A stretch of 64,000 nt of DNA from Rhodospirillales bacterium (lineage in GTDB: Bacteria; Pseudomonadota; Alphaproteobacteria; Acetobacterales; Acetobacteraceae), in NCBI GenBank assembly GCA_025352565.1, contig JANXTF010000095.1, positions 20,513 to 84,512 on the forward strand, written 5' to 3'. Position numbers and translations under genes: made by a program. The notes beneath the pieces are model-generated. The model saw nothing but the letters and a program-made list of their open reading frames with translations. It was not told where the DNA came from and did not search any database. Of the stretch, positions 45,258-53,190 are shown piece after piece. Each line of letters opens with the position of its first letter. The first letter of the stretch is position 1.

Positions 45258-46637
45258 CTAAAGCATCGGGCGGCGCTCGCGATACGGCGTGGCCGCCTCG
45301 AAGGCGTGGGCGGCGCGGAACAGCGTCGCCTCCCGGAACGGCTTGGCCGCGATCTGCACGGCGACCGGCAATCCGCCCGGCCCAAAACCGGCGCACACGC
45401 ACATCGCCGGCCAGCCGGTGGCGTTGAACGGGTTGGTGTAGCCGGGCTTCGTCATGGACCATTTCGGCACATCCGCCATGCGGGGCGCCTCGCCGATGGC
45501 GCCGGCCGTCACCAGAAGGTCGATCCCCCGCGTGGCCTCGGCGGTCATCGCGCACAGCTCCCGACGGCGGCGCAGCGCCTGAACATAGTCGGTGGCGGCG
45601 AACAGCGCGCCGAACAACATGCGGTCGCGCAGCAACTCGCCGTAATCGTTGAAGCGCGTCCGCATCCATGGCTCGTGCAGCGCGAACGCCTCGCTGGTCA
45701 GGATCACGAAGGTGGCTGCCTGATACTCGAACAGGGACGGCAGCACGACATCGACGATCTCGGCCCCCTGCCCGCGCCAAACCTCCAGCGCGCCCTCGAT
45801 GCCGGCGAGCACGGCCGGGTCCGCGCGCGAATCCGTCTCGTGCCAGTGGCGCACCACGCCGATGCGCAGGCCCTTCGCGTCCTGTCCGATGCCGGCGCTG
45901 AAATCGGGCACGGCGCGCGTGGCGCTCGCGGGGTCGGCCGGATCGTGGCCCGCCATCGCCTGCAGCAGCAGCGCGCAATCGGCGACGGTCCAGGCCATCG
46001 GCCCCGCGTGGTCGAGCGAGAACGACAGCGGCAGGATGCCGGCGCGCGAGCACAGGCCGTAGGTCGGCTTGATGCCCGCCACGCCGCACAGCGCCGCCGG
46101 GCCACGGATGGAGCCGCCGGTATCCGAGCCGGTGCCCCCCAGGATGAGCCCGGCCGCGATGGCGGCGCCCGTGCCGGACGAGGAGCCGGAGGTGAAGTGG
46201 TCGAGGTTCCACGGGTTGCGGGCAGGCGGCCATGGCAGGTCGAATGACGGACCGCCGAAGGCGAACTCGTGGGTGGCGAGCTTGCCGAGCATCACCGTGC
46301 CGGCATCGGCGAGCTTGCGGACCGTGGTGGCGTCCTCGGTCGGCACCCAGTCCCGCAGCAGCTTCGAGTGCGCCGTGGTGGCGATGCCGGCGGTGGCGTA
46401 GATGTCCTTGTGCGCGATCGGGATGCCGTCGAGCGGCCCCCGGCTCTGCCCCGCCATCAGCCGCGCCTCGGCGGCCCGCGCATCCGCCATCGCGCGCTCG
46501 GGCGTGACCAGGATGAAGCTGTGCAGCGCGCCATCGACGGCCGCGATGCGGTCGAGGCAGTGGCGGGTCAACTCGACCGGCGAAAGCCGCTTGTCCGCGA
46601 TCTGCCGGCTGGCCTCGGCGATGGTGAATGCCCGCAT
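45258..46637 (-). CDS. Amidase-signature family hydrolase (AtzE/GatA-like)
   Basis: A 459-residue enzyme with the Ser-cisSer-Lys triad visible: Lys77 in IPIAHKDIY, the cis-Ser in TSGSSSG (about 153) and the nucleophile Ser176 in DTGGSIRGPA. It shares one base (TGATG) with a 68-residue gene upstream that looks like the small AtzG subunit, so it probably works as a heterodimer or heterotetramer of the AtzEG/GatAC kind. It hydrolyses an amide; substrate unknown. Followed by the transporter 3 genes. Confidence 0.9.
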   Translation of the reverse strand: MRAFTIAEASRQIADKRLSPVELTRHCLDRIAAVDGALHSFILVTPERAMADARAAEARLMAGQSRGPLDGIPIAHKDIYATAGIATTAHSKLLRDWVPTEDATTVRKLADAGTVMLGKLATHEFAFGGPSFDLPWPPARNPWNLDHFTSGSSSGTGAAIAAGLILGGTGSDTGGSIRGPAALCGVAGIKPTYGLCSRAGILPLSFSLDHAGPMAWTVADCALLLQAMAGHDPADPASATRAVPDFSAGIGQDAKGLRIGVVRHWHETDSRADPAVLAGIEGALEVWRGQGAEIVDVVLPSLFEYQAATFVILTSEAFALHEPWMRTRFNDYGELLRDRMLFGALFAATDYVQALRRRRELCAMTAEATRGIDLLVTAGAIGEAPRMADVPKWSMTKPGYTNPFNATGWPAMCVCAGFGPGGLPVAVQIAAKPFREATLFRAAHAFEAATPYRERRPML

Positions 46638-46843
46638 CACGGCGTCTCCGTGCCGAAGGCGGCTGGATCGAACGTCAGCGCGAGCTCGGCGGAGCGGTCC
46701 CGCCCGGTGGCACGGATGCGATCCAGCATCGGTTCGACCTGGGCCCAGGCCTGGTAGATCTCGCGCGTCCGCGCCTGGGTCAGAACCACGCCCGCGCGCC
46801 GCACCAACGCCTCGAAATCCGTCAACGACAATTTCGCTTCCAT
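46637..46843 (-). CDS. AtzG-like small subunit (DUF4089 type) of the amidase
   Basis: A 68-residue helical protein (LSLTDFEALVRRAGVVLT, then ARTREIYQAWAQVEPMLDRIR). Its length, its place directly before an amidase and the coupled TGATG junction match AtzG, the GatC-like partner that stabilises AtzE. The ATG at 46843 is chosen because CAGGAG stands 3-8 bases upstream; an in-frame ATG at 46861 has no such site. Annotation tools often miss it. Confidence 0.75.
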   Translation of the reverse strand: MEAKLSLTDFEALVRRAGVVLTQARTREIYQAWAQVEPMLDRIRATGRDRSAELALTFDPAAFGTETP

Positions 46844-46971
46844 CGTCTCCTGGGCCTTCATCCTGATGCGCGCGTCCGGCAAATTGCCATGGGCGCGCGC
46901 CTGCCGACAAGGGCCGCCGGTTCGATCGGCCTCGGCGGCGAACTTCGATGGCGGCGAGATGGCGCCTGGAA

Positions 46972-46986
46972 GTCCATGATATGGAC
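46972..46986. promoter_or_regulatory. Candidate IclR-type operator, site 1
   Basis: GTCCATGATATGGAC, a perfect palindrome (6-bp arms, 3-base centre) in the gap between the divergent amidase and TRAP operons. Site 2 differs only by T-to-C changes at positions 6 and 12. Confidence 0.6.
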
Positions 46987-47044
46987 GCATGAACCGGCCG
47001 GGCTTGCCGGCTTTTTCGACTGGCTTTCCTTGCAACGTCAGATG

Positions 47045-47106
47045 TTGACAGTGGCGGCATGGATGCGCTCTATCTCGCATCGGCAACAAAGGTCCACGAT
47101 ACGGAC
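47045..47106 (+). promoter_or_regulatory. Promoter and candidate IclR-type operator, site 2
   Basis: A perfect TTGACA at 47045-47050 is followed by weak -10 candidates (TATCTC at 47071). The operator-like GTCCACGATACGGAC at 47092-47106 lies just downstream, where it would block or modulate transcription of the TRAP operon. The 313-base gap 46844-47156 otherwise holds a small GCCGG hairpin followed by T residues near 46994-47013 and no ORF. Confidence 0.55.
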
Positions 47107-47156
47107 TTTTCGCGGCTGAAAGAACGAGCGTCGCCAATGACGCCCAGGAGGTCCAG

Positions 47157-49076
47157 GTGAACACGCCGGCTCGCACGCCTTCCGCGATCGGGCAGGCCGA
47201 CATGGAGTCCGCCCATGGCGTCCCGTCTTGTGGCAGCCCGTCGCGCCGGTACGCCTGGGTGGCGCTGATCGATCGCGGGCTGGGCGGCGTCGCCGAGGCC
47301 GCGGCCGCGCTGCTGGTGGCGGCCGAGATCGTCATCCTGTTCGCGGGCGTGGTCGCGCGGTTCGGCTTCGGCCGGCCGCTGGTGTGGTCCGACGAGCTCG
47401 CCTCCATCCTGTTCCTGTGGCTCGCCATGCTCGGCGCCGTCATCGCCTTCCGCCGCGAGGAGCACATGCGGATGACCGCGATCGTGGGCGCGTTGTCGGC
47501 CCGCGCCCGCGCGACGCTCGACGTGTTCGCCACCGCCGCGTCGCTCGCCTTCCTCGTCTGCATCGCCCGCCCCGCGCTGGACTATGCCCAGGACGAGCTG
47601 TTCATCACCACCCCGGCGCTCGAGATCACCAACGCCTGGCGGGCCTCCGCCCTCCCGGTCGGCATCGCGCTGATGCTGCTGTTCGCCGTGCTGCGCCTGG
47701 CGCGCGTCGGGTCCGTCCGGCGTGTCGTCGGCGCGCTCGCCGCCGTCGCCGCGATCGTGGCGGCGTTCTGGCTGGCAGCGCCGCTGCTGCGCCCGCTCGG
47801 CAACTACAACCTGCTGATCTTCTTCGTCGGCGTGGTGGCCGCCGGCGTGTTCGCCGGCGTGCCGATCGCCTTCTCGTTCGGCCTCGCCATCCTGGGCTAT
47901 CTGTCGCTCACCACCCACACGCCGCTCACCGTGCTGGTCGGCCGCATGGACGAGGGCATGTCGCATCTCATCCTGCTGGCGGTGCCGCTGTTCGTGTTCC
48001 TCGGCCTGCTGATCGAGATGACCGGCATGGCGCGCGCGATGGTGGCCTTCCTTGCCAGCATGCTCGGCCATGTCCGGGGCGGGCTGCAATACGTGCTGGT
48101 GGCCGGCATGTATCTCGTCTCTGGCATCTCGGGCGCCAAGGCCGCCGACATGGCCGCGATCGCGCCCGTGCTTTTCCCCGAGATGCGGCGGCGCGGCGCC
48201 CGGCCCGGCGACCTCGTGGCGCTGCTGGCCGCCACGGGCGCGCAAACCGAGACCATCCCGCCCAGCCTCGTGCTCATCACCATCGGCTCGGTCACCGGCG
48301 TGTCGATCGCGGCGCTGTTCACCGGCGGCCTGCTGCCCGGCGTGGTGCTCGCCATCCTGCTGTGCGCGGTGGTGCGCCTGCGCTACCGCGGCGACGACCT
48401 CTCTCACGTGAAACGGGCGCGCGGCCGCGAGGTCGGCCGCCTGGCGCTCGTCGCCCTGCCGGCCGTCGCCCTGCCATTCCTGATCCGCACCGCGGTCGTC
48501 GAAGGCATCGCCACCGCCACCGAGGTCTCCACCATCGGCATCGCCTATGCGGGCCTGGCGGGGCTGCTGATCTATCGCCGCTTCGACTGGGCGCGGCTGA
48601 TACCGATGCTGATCGAAACCGCCTCGCTGTCCGGCGCCATCCTGCTTATCATCGGCACCGCGACCGGCATGGCCTGGGGGCTGACGCAGTCCGGCTTCTC
48701 GCGCGCGCTCGCCGCCGCCATGAGCGGCCTGCCCGGCGGTGCCTTCACCTTCATGGCAGCCTCGATATTGGCCTTCATCGTGCTGGGCTCGGTGCTCGAG
48801 GGCATTCCCGCCATCGTGCTGTTCGGGCCATTGCTGTTCCCGATCGCGCGCGCGGTCGGCATCCACGAGGTGCATTACGCGATGGTGGTCATCCTCTCCA
48901 TGGGCATCGGCCTGTTCGCGCCGCCCTTCGGCGTCGGCTACTACGCGGCCTGCGCGATCAGCCGCGTCGATCCGGCCGAGGGGATGCGGGCCATCTGGGG
49001 CTACATGCTCGCGCTGTTCATCGGCACGCTCATCATCGCCGCCGTGCCATGGCTCTCGATCGGATTCCTGTCGTGA
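47157..49076 (+). CDS. TRAP transporter fused permease (DctQM)
   Basis: A 639-residue membrane protein combining the small DctQ subunit (about residues 35-190, with VVARFGFGRPLVWSDELASILFLWLAMLG) and the large DctM subunit (about 205-639, with VPIAFSFGLAILGYLSL, SGISGAKAADMAAIAPVLFPEM and the GIGLFAPPFGVGYY ending). TRAP systems use ion gradients to import organic acids with a periplasmic DctP/TAXI protein; none is encoded beside it. The GTG start at 47157 follows a perfect AGGAGG. It heads an operon with an acyl-CoA ligase. Confidence 0.9.
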   Translation: MNTPARTPSAIGQADMESAHGVPSCGSPSRRYAWVALIDRGLGGVAEAAAALLVAAEIVILFAGVVARFGFGRPLVWSDELASILFLWLAMLGAVIAFRREEHMRMTAIVGALSARARATLDVFATAASLAFLVCIARPALDYAQDELFITTPALEITNAWRASALPVGIALMLLFAVLRLARVGSVRRVVGALAAVAAIVAAFWLAAPLLRPLGNYNLLIFFVGVVAAGVFAGVPIAFSFGLAILGYLSLTTHTPLTVLVGRMDEGMSHLILLAVPLFVFLGLLIEMTGMARAMVAFLASMLGHVRGGLQYVLVAGMYLVSGISGAKAADMAAIAPVLFPEMRRRGARPGDLVALLAATGAQTETIPPSLVLITIGSVTGVSIAALFTGGLLPGVVLAILLCAVVRLRYRGDDLSHVKRARGREVGRLALVALPAVALPFLIRTAVVEGIATATEVSTIGIAYAGLAGLLIYRRFDWARLIPMLIETASLSGAILLIIGTATGMAWGLTQSGFSRALAAAMSGLPGGAFTFMAASILAFIVLGSVLEGIPAIVLFGPLLFPIARAVGIHEVHYAMVVILSMGIGLFAPPFGVGYYAACAISRVDPAEGMRAIWGYMLALFIGTLIIAAVPWLSIGFLS

Positions 49077-49120
49077 ACCCACACCCGCACGGCGGCGTGG
49101 CCCCGGTCGCGCGCCGCGTC

Positions 49121-50701
49121 ATGAACCTCGCCCATTTCATGCGCCAATGCGCCCGGCGCCACGCGGAGGGGATCGGCTTCGTCTGGGGCGAAACCACCTG
49201 GACATGGGCGGCGCTCGACCGCCGCATCGACGCGCTGGCGGCGGCCCTGGCGGCACGCGGCGTGGCGAAAGGCGACCGCGTGCTGGTGCAGTCCAAGAAC
49301 TGCAACCAGATGTTCGAGACGATGTTCGCCTGCTTCCGCCTCGGCGCCGTCTATGTGCCGACGAACTTCCGCCAGACGCCAGGCGAGGTCGCCTATCTCG
49401 GCCAGGCGAGCGGCGCCACCGCGATGATCTGCCACCGCGACTTCCCCGAACATGCCGCCGCCGCGCGCGGGGCCTCGCCCGCCCTGCGCGTGGTCGTCGC
49501 GATCGGCGAGGCGGCGTTCGGCGACGATTTCGATGCCCTCGTCGCGCGGCATGACGGGCAGGCCGCACCCACCGCGCCGGTCGAACACGATGACCCGTGC
49601 TGGTTCTTCTTCACCTCCGGCACCACCGGCCGCCCCAAGGCCTCGGTGCTGACGCACGGCCAGATGGCGTTCGTCGTCAACAACCATCTGTGCGACCTGA
49701 TGCCCGGCCTCACCCACACCGACGCATCGCTCGTGGTGGCGCCGCTGTCGCACGGCGCGGGCGTCCACCAGCTGGTGCAGGTGTCGCGCGGCGTGAAAAC
49801 CATCCTGCTCGCCAGCGAGCGCCTCGACATCGACGAGGCCTGGTCGCTGGTGGCGAAATGGCGCGTCACCAACCTGTTCACCGTGCCCACCATCGTGAAG
49901 CTGCTGACCGAGCATCCGGCGGTCGACCGGCACGACCATTCGTCGCTGCGCCATGTCATCTACGCCGGCGCGCCGATGTACCGCGAGGACCAGAAGCACG
50001 CGCTGGCCAAGCTCGGCCCGGTGCTGGTGCAGTATTTCGGCCTCGGCGAAGTGACCGGCGCCATCACGGTGTTTCCGCCCGAACTGCACGCGGCCGATGA
50101 CGGTCCGGCGGCGCGCGCGGGCACCTGCGGCCACGAGCGCACCGGGATGCAGGTCTCCATCCAGGACAATGACGGCCGCGAATGCGCGCCCCACGAGACC
50201 GGCGAGATCTGCGTCTGCGGCGTCGCCGTGTTCGCCGGCTACTACGACAACCCCGAGGCCAACGCGAAGGCGTTCCGCGACGGCTGGTTCCGCACCGGCG
50301 ACCTCGGCCATCTCGACGCCGAGGGTTTCTTGTTCATCACCGGCCGCGCATCCGACATGTACATCTCGGGCGGCTCGAACGTGTATCCGCGCGAGACCGA
50401 GGAGAAAATCCTCACCCACCCCGCCATCGCCGAAATCGCGATCCTCGGCGTGCCGGACCGCCTGTGGGGCGAGGTGGGCGTCGCGGTCTGCGTGCTGCGG
50501 GCGGGCACGCAGGTGAGCGAGGCGGAGCTGCTCGCCTGGCTCGAAGGCCGCGTCGCCCGCTACAAGCTGCCGAAGCGGGTGTTCTTCTGGGACGAGCTGC
50601 CGAAATCGGCCTACGGCAAGATCACCAAGAAGATCATCATCGAGGAACTCGCGGTTCGCGGCTGCCTGCCGCTCGACACCGCGCGCCAGCCCCCCGCATG
50701 A
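49121..50701 (+). CDS. AMP-dependent acyl-CoA synthetase/ligase
   Basis: A 526-residue adenylate-forming enzyme. The ATP motif FFFTSGTTGRPKASVLTH, the QYFGLGEVTGA motif, GWFRTGDLGHLDAEGF, and the C-terminal Lys in KSAYGKITKK are intact. It activates a carboxylic acid to its CoA thioester, presumably the acid imported by the coupled TRAP permease. The ATG at 49121 fits family N-termini; an in-frame GTG at 49073 would overlap the TRAP stop by 4 bases and add 16 residues. Substrate unknown. Confidence 0.9.
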   Translation: MNLAHFMRQCARRHAEGIGFVWGETTWTWAALDRRIDALAAALAARGVAKGDRVLVQSKNCNQMFETMFACFRLGAVYVPTNFRQTPGEVAYLGQASGATAMICHRDFPEHAAAARGASPALRVVVAIGEAAFGDDFDALVARHDGQAAPTAPVEHDDPCWFFFTSGTTGRPKASVLTHGQMAFVVNNHLCDLMPGLTHTDASLVVAPLSHGAGVHQLVQVSRGVKTILLASERLDIDEAWSLVAKWRVTNLFTVPTIVKLLTEHPAVDRHDHSSLRHVIYAGAPMYREDQKHALAKLGPVLVQYFGLGEVTGAITVFPPELHAADDGPAARAGTCGHERTGMQVSIQDNDGRECAPHETGEICVCGVAVFAGYYDNPEANAKAFRDGWFRTGDLGHLDAEGFLFITGRASDMYISGGSNVYPRETEEKILTHPAIAEIAILGVPDRLWGEVGVAVCVLRAGTQVSEAELLAWLEGRVARYKLPKRVFFWDELPKSAYGKITKKIIIEELAVRGCLPLDTARQPPA

Positions 50702-50711
50702 ACACCCCGGC

Positions 50712-51542
50712 ATGATGAACACCCTGGCGATCACGACGGCCGGCGATGTGGCCGGCGCGCAGAGCATCGGCCGGGCGGTGCGGGTGCTGCGCCATGTCGG
50801 CGCCCTGGGCGACGCGGGTCTCGCCGACATGGTGGCCGCGAGCGGGCTGCCGAAGCCCACGGTGCGGCGCATCCTGCTGGCGCTGATCGATGCGGCGCTC
50901 GTGGAGCAGGACCCCGGCACGCGGCGCTACCATCTGGGGGTGGAAACCTATGTGCTGGGCCAGCTCGCGCTGGACCGCTTCGGCGTCCACGATCTGGCGA
51001 TCGACGGCCTCCACCGGCTGGCGCGGCAATCCGAGGACACCGCGTTCCTGAGCGTGCGGCGCGGCTTTGGAACCGTGTGCCTGCTGCGCGAGGAAGGTCG
51101 CCACCCGATCCGCACCCATGTGCTGAAACCCGGCGACCGGCATCCGCTGGCCGCCGGGGCGGCCGGCCTCGCGATCCTCTCCGCGATGCCCCACGACGAT
51201 TTCGAGGCGGCGCTCGCAACCAACCGCCCGGCCATCGAGCGCGACTACCCGGACCTCGACATCGCGGACACCCGCGCCCGCGTCGCCGTGGCGCGCCGCA
51301 TCGGGTGGTCGCTGAACCCCGGCCTCGTCTTCGCCGGCTCATGGGGCATCGCGGCCCCGGTGCGCGACCCGCGCGGCCGGCCGATCGCGGCGTTGACGCT
51401 GGCCGCCATCGAGTCGCGGCTGCAGGCCGACCGGCAGGCCCAACTCGGGCCGCTGCTATGCCACGAGGCATTGCGGCTCGAGGCGCTGCTGGCCAGGATC
51501 GAGCATCCAGACCGAACCCCTCTGCGGAAAACCGCCTCATGA
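50712..51542 (+). CDS. IclR-family transcriptional regulator
   Basis: A 276-residue regulator with an N-terminal winged HTH (LADMVAASGLPKPTVRRILLALIDAALVEQ, about residues 37-66) and an IclR effector domain (LRFGVHDLAIDG-like GVHDLAIDGLHRLARQ; ILSAMPHDDF; GIAAPVRDPRGRPIAALTLA). It follows the ligase by 10 bases in the TRAP operon. The two palindromes upstream of that operon are its obvious candidate sites. Overlaps the following small ORF by ATGA. Confidence 0.9.
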   Translation: MMNTLAITTAGDVAGAQSIGRAVRVLRHVGALGDAGLADMVAASGLPKPTVRRILLALIDAALVEQDPGTRRYHLGVETYVLGQLALDRFGVHDLAIDGLHRLARQSEDTAFLSVRRGFGTVCLLREEGRHPIRTHVLKPGDRHPLAAGAAGLAILSAMPHDDFEAALATNRPAIERDYPDLDIADTRARVAVARRIGWSLNPGLVFAGSWGIAAPVRDPRGRPIAALTLAAIESRLQADRQAQLGPLLCHEALRLEALLARIEHPDRTPLRKTAS

Positions 51543-51640
51543 CAACCAAGGCCCGCTTCTGCGACATGGGCGTCTGCGACGCGACCCCGGAACGCCTGAC
51601 GACCCCGGAACACCTGACGACCCAGGAACACCTGCCTTGA
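51539..51640 (+). CDS. Possible 33-residue coupling peptide
   Basis: ATG at 51539 overlaps the IclR stop (ATGA) and its TGA at 51638-51640 overlaps the TTG start of the next gene. The peptide begins MTTKARFCDMGVCDA and ends in three six-residue repeats (TPERLT, TPEHLT, TQEHLP) from an 18-bp tandem repeat. It keeps the frame open exactly between two genes, suggesting it carries ribosomes across. No homologue recognised. Confidence 0.4.
   Translation: MTTKARFCDMGVCDATPERLTTPEHLTTQEHLP
51583..51636. repeat. Three-copy 18-bp tandem repeat directly before a start codon
   Basis: Units 51583-51600 (GACCCCGGAACGCCTGAC), 51601-51618 and 51619-51636; unit 2 differs from unit 1 at one base, unit 3 from unit 2 at two. 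The TTG start of the PPC-domain gene follows immediately at 51637, so the last unit supplies its ribosome-binding region (AGGAA). Confidence 0.9.
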
Positions 51641-52518
51641 ACCCCGCCGAACCCTGGGCGGCCCGCGCCATCCGGCAGCCCGGCCCGCCGGACGCCGAGC
51701 GCGCCCGCGTGGTGCCGGTCGGGACGGTGCCGATCGATCGGATGCTGCCGGCCGGAGTGCGCCTGCTGGACGCGCTGGCCGGGCTGCTCGCGGAATTGCG
51801 GGTGGAATCCGCCTGTCTGACACTCTCCGGCGGCTGTTTCGGCCCGTTCGCCTATGTCATGCCGGCCTTGTCGCCGGACACGTTGCATGCCGCGTTCTAC
51901 ACCGGCATCTTCCGCCCGGCGGGCGACACCCGGATCGAGGTGGCCGCGATCACCGTGGGGTATCGCGACGGCCGCCCGTTCTTCCACTGCCACGCGCTCT
52001 GGACCGAGGCGGATGGCAGGCGTGGCTGCGGGCATGTGCTGCCCGACGAGACCGTGATCGCGGCGCCGATCCATGCGCGCGGCGCGGGCATCGTCGGCGC
52101 GCGCTTCGAGGTTCGGCCCGACCCCGAAACCGGCTTCAGCCTGTTCAAGCCGCGCGCCACGGACACGCCTGTGCCGGCGCATCTGGCACGCGGCGTGGCC
52201 ATCCGCCTCGCCCCCGGCCAGGACCTTGTGGCCGCGCTGGAAAGCGCCGGCCGGGGTGCGGGCTTCCGGCGCGCCGTGGTGCATGGCGGCGTGGCCAGCC
52301 TGATCGGCGCGCGCTTCACCGATGCGGCACCCGTGGACGGCTTCGCGACCGAGTTGCTGGTTCGCCAGGGCACATTGCGCTGCGCCCCCGAGGAAGCGGC
52401 GGCGACCGCGCTCGACATCGTCATCGTGGACCTGCACGGCACCATCGGCGCGGGGCGCCTCGTCGCCGGCGACAACCCGGTTCTGATGACCTTCGAGGGC
52501 GTGCTCCAAGCCGCCTGA
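51637..52518 (+). CDS. Protein with two PPC (DUF296) domains
   Basis: A 293-residue protein made of two PPC-like domains. The first (about residues 22-175) includes SGGCFGPFAYVMPAL, FFHCHALW and GHVLPDETVIAAPI; the second (about 185-290) includes RGVAIRLAPGQDLVAALE, RRAVVHGGVASLIGARF and IVDLHGTIGAGRL. Single PPC domains occur in trimeric bacterial proteins and, with AT-hooks, in plant nuclear proteins; their bacterial role is unclear. No AT-hook is present. Last gene of the TRAP/ligase/IclR operon. TTG start, supported by the upstream overlap. Confidence 0.78.
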   Translation: MNPAEPWAARAIRQPGPPDAERARVVPVGTVPIDRMLPAGVRLLDALAGLLAELRVESACLTLSGGCFGPFAYVMPALSPDTLHAAFYTGIFRPAGDTRIEVAAITVGYRDGRPFFHCHALWTEADGRRGCGHVLPDETVIAAPIHARGAGIVGARFEVRPDPETGFSLFKPRATDTPVPAHLARGVAIRLAPGQDLVAALESAGRGAGFRRAVVHGGVASLIGARFTDAAPVDGFATELLVRQGTLRCAPEEAAATALDIVIVDLHGTIGAGRLVAGDNPVLMTFEGVLQAA

Positions 52519-52912
52519 CCGCGACGCGGCGCAGCGGTCGCCCGGCGGCGTGGCCGTGCGCGCCGGGGGCGCCATCCATCGCCGCGGCCAACCCCAGGGC
52601 GATCGGGTGAGCCAAACCGGTCTCCGGTGGGGCGGTTGTCGGCGACGCCAAAATACTCGTCGTCGCGCGCGCTTGCGTGGCGATTCAGAGGGGGCGGAAC
52701 AATGTCGGTCAGATAAGGGAACAGGTCGACCCACGGAAGCCGTTTAAGCGAGGCGACGCGAAAGTCAGGGCGCAACGAACCGCCACGCCCTCCCGCGTCG
52801 TGAAGGTGAGTATATTCCGAGGCTCCCTTTGCTTTGGGATCGCCGGTATCTCACTGGCTCGACGCAAGTTGGTCCGGCCGAACCGGCCGAGACGCCGTCA
52901 CTTCGCCTTTCC
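52519..52912. other. Gene-free region before the copper island
   Basis: About 394 bases. Long frames here are weak and unlike any protein I recognise. Its right part leads into the remains of a multicopper oxidase, so part may be degraded coding sequence. Confidence 0.5.
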
Positions 52913-53158
52913 ATGACCACGAGCCGCAACACCGGGGCGCCGTATGCCACGACCTCACGGCCATCATGTCCAGGTCATCGTGCTGGGCGAAACCCCATCG
53001 CCGGGGCCATGCGCGACACCGTCCTGGTGCCCGCCCGCGCGGCGGTCCCGGTCGCGTTCGATGGCGACAACCCCGGACGGTGGCTCTTTCATTGCCACAA
53101 CCTGTTCCACATGGCGACCGGCATGATGACCGAGCTTGCCTATGACGGCATCGCCTGA
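52913..53158 (+). pseudogene. Remnant of a CopA-type multicopper oxidase, C-terminal end
   Basis: The last 50 residues of one frame read like a multicopper oxidase C-terminus: GAMRDTVLVPARAAVPVAFD, then DNPGRWLFHCHNLFHMATGM, which contains the HCH-x3-H-x3-GM copper ligands. The preceding copper motif (PHGHHVQVI, positions 52953-52979) is in a different frame, and a short upstream stretch (RNTGAPYA) is back in the first frame, so at least one frameshift has occurred. The N-terminal 400 or so residues are missing. It precedes live copper genes. Confidence 0.75.
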
Positions 53159-53190
53159 CTCCCTCGCTCAACCCTGAAGGATATCCGAAA

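Noticed and set aside
47070..49082. A 670-codon open frame on the minus strand opposite the TRAP permease
   Set aside because: Its translation is low-complexity, rich in Arg, His, Asp, Gln and Gly, the usual mirror of a GC-rich membrane-protein gene. The plus-strand frame has full TRAP motifs.
49001..50920. A 639-codon minus-strand frame opposite the acyl-CoA ligase
   Set aside because: No domain is visible and the plus strand encodes an intact adenylate-forming enzyme; it is an antisense shadow.
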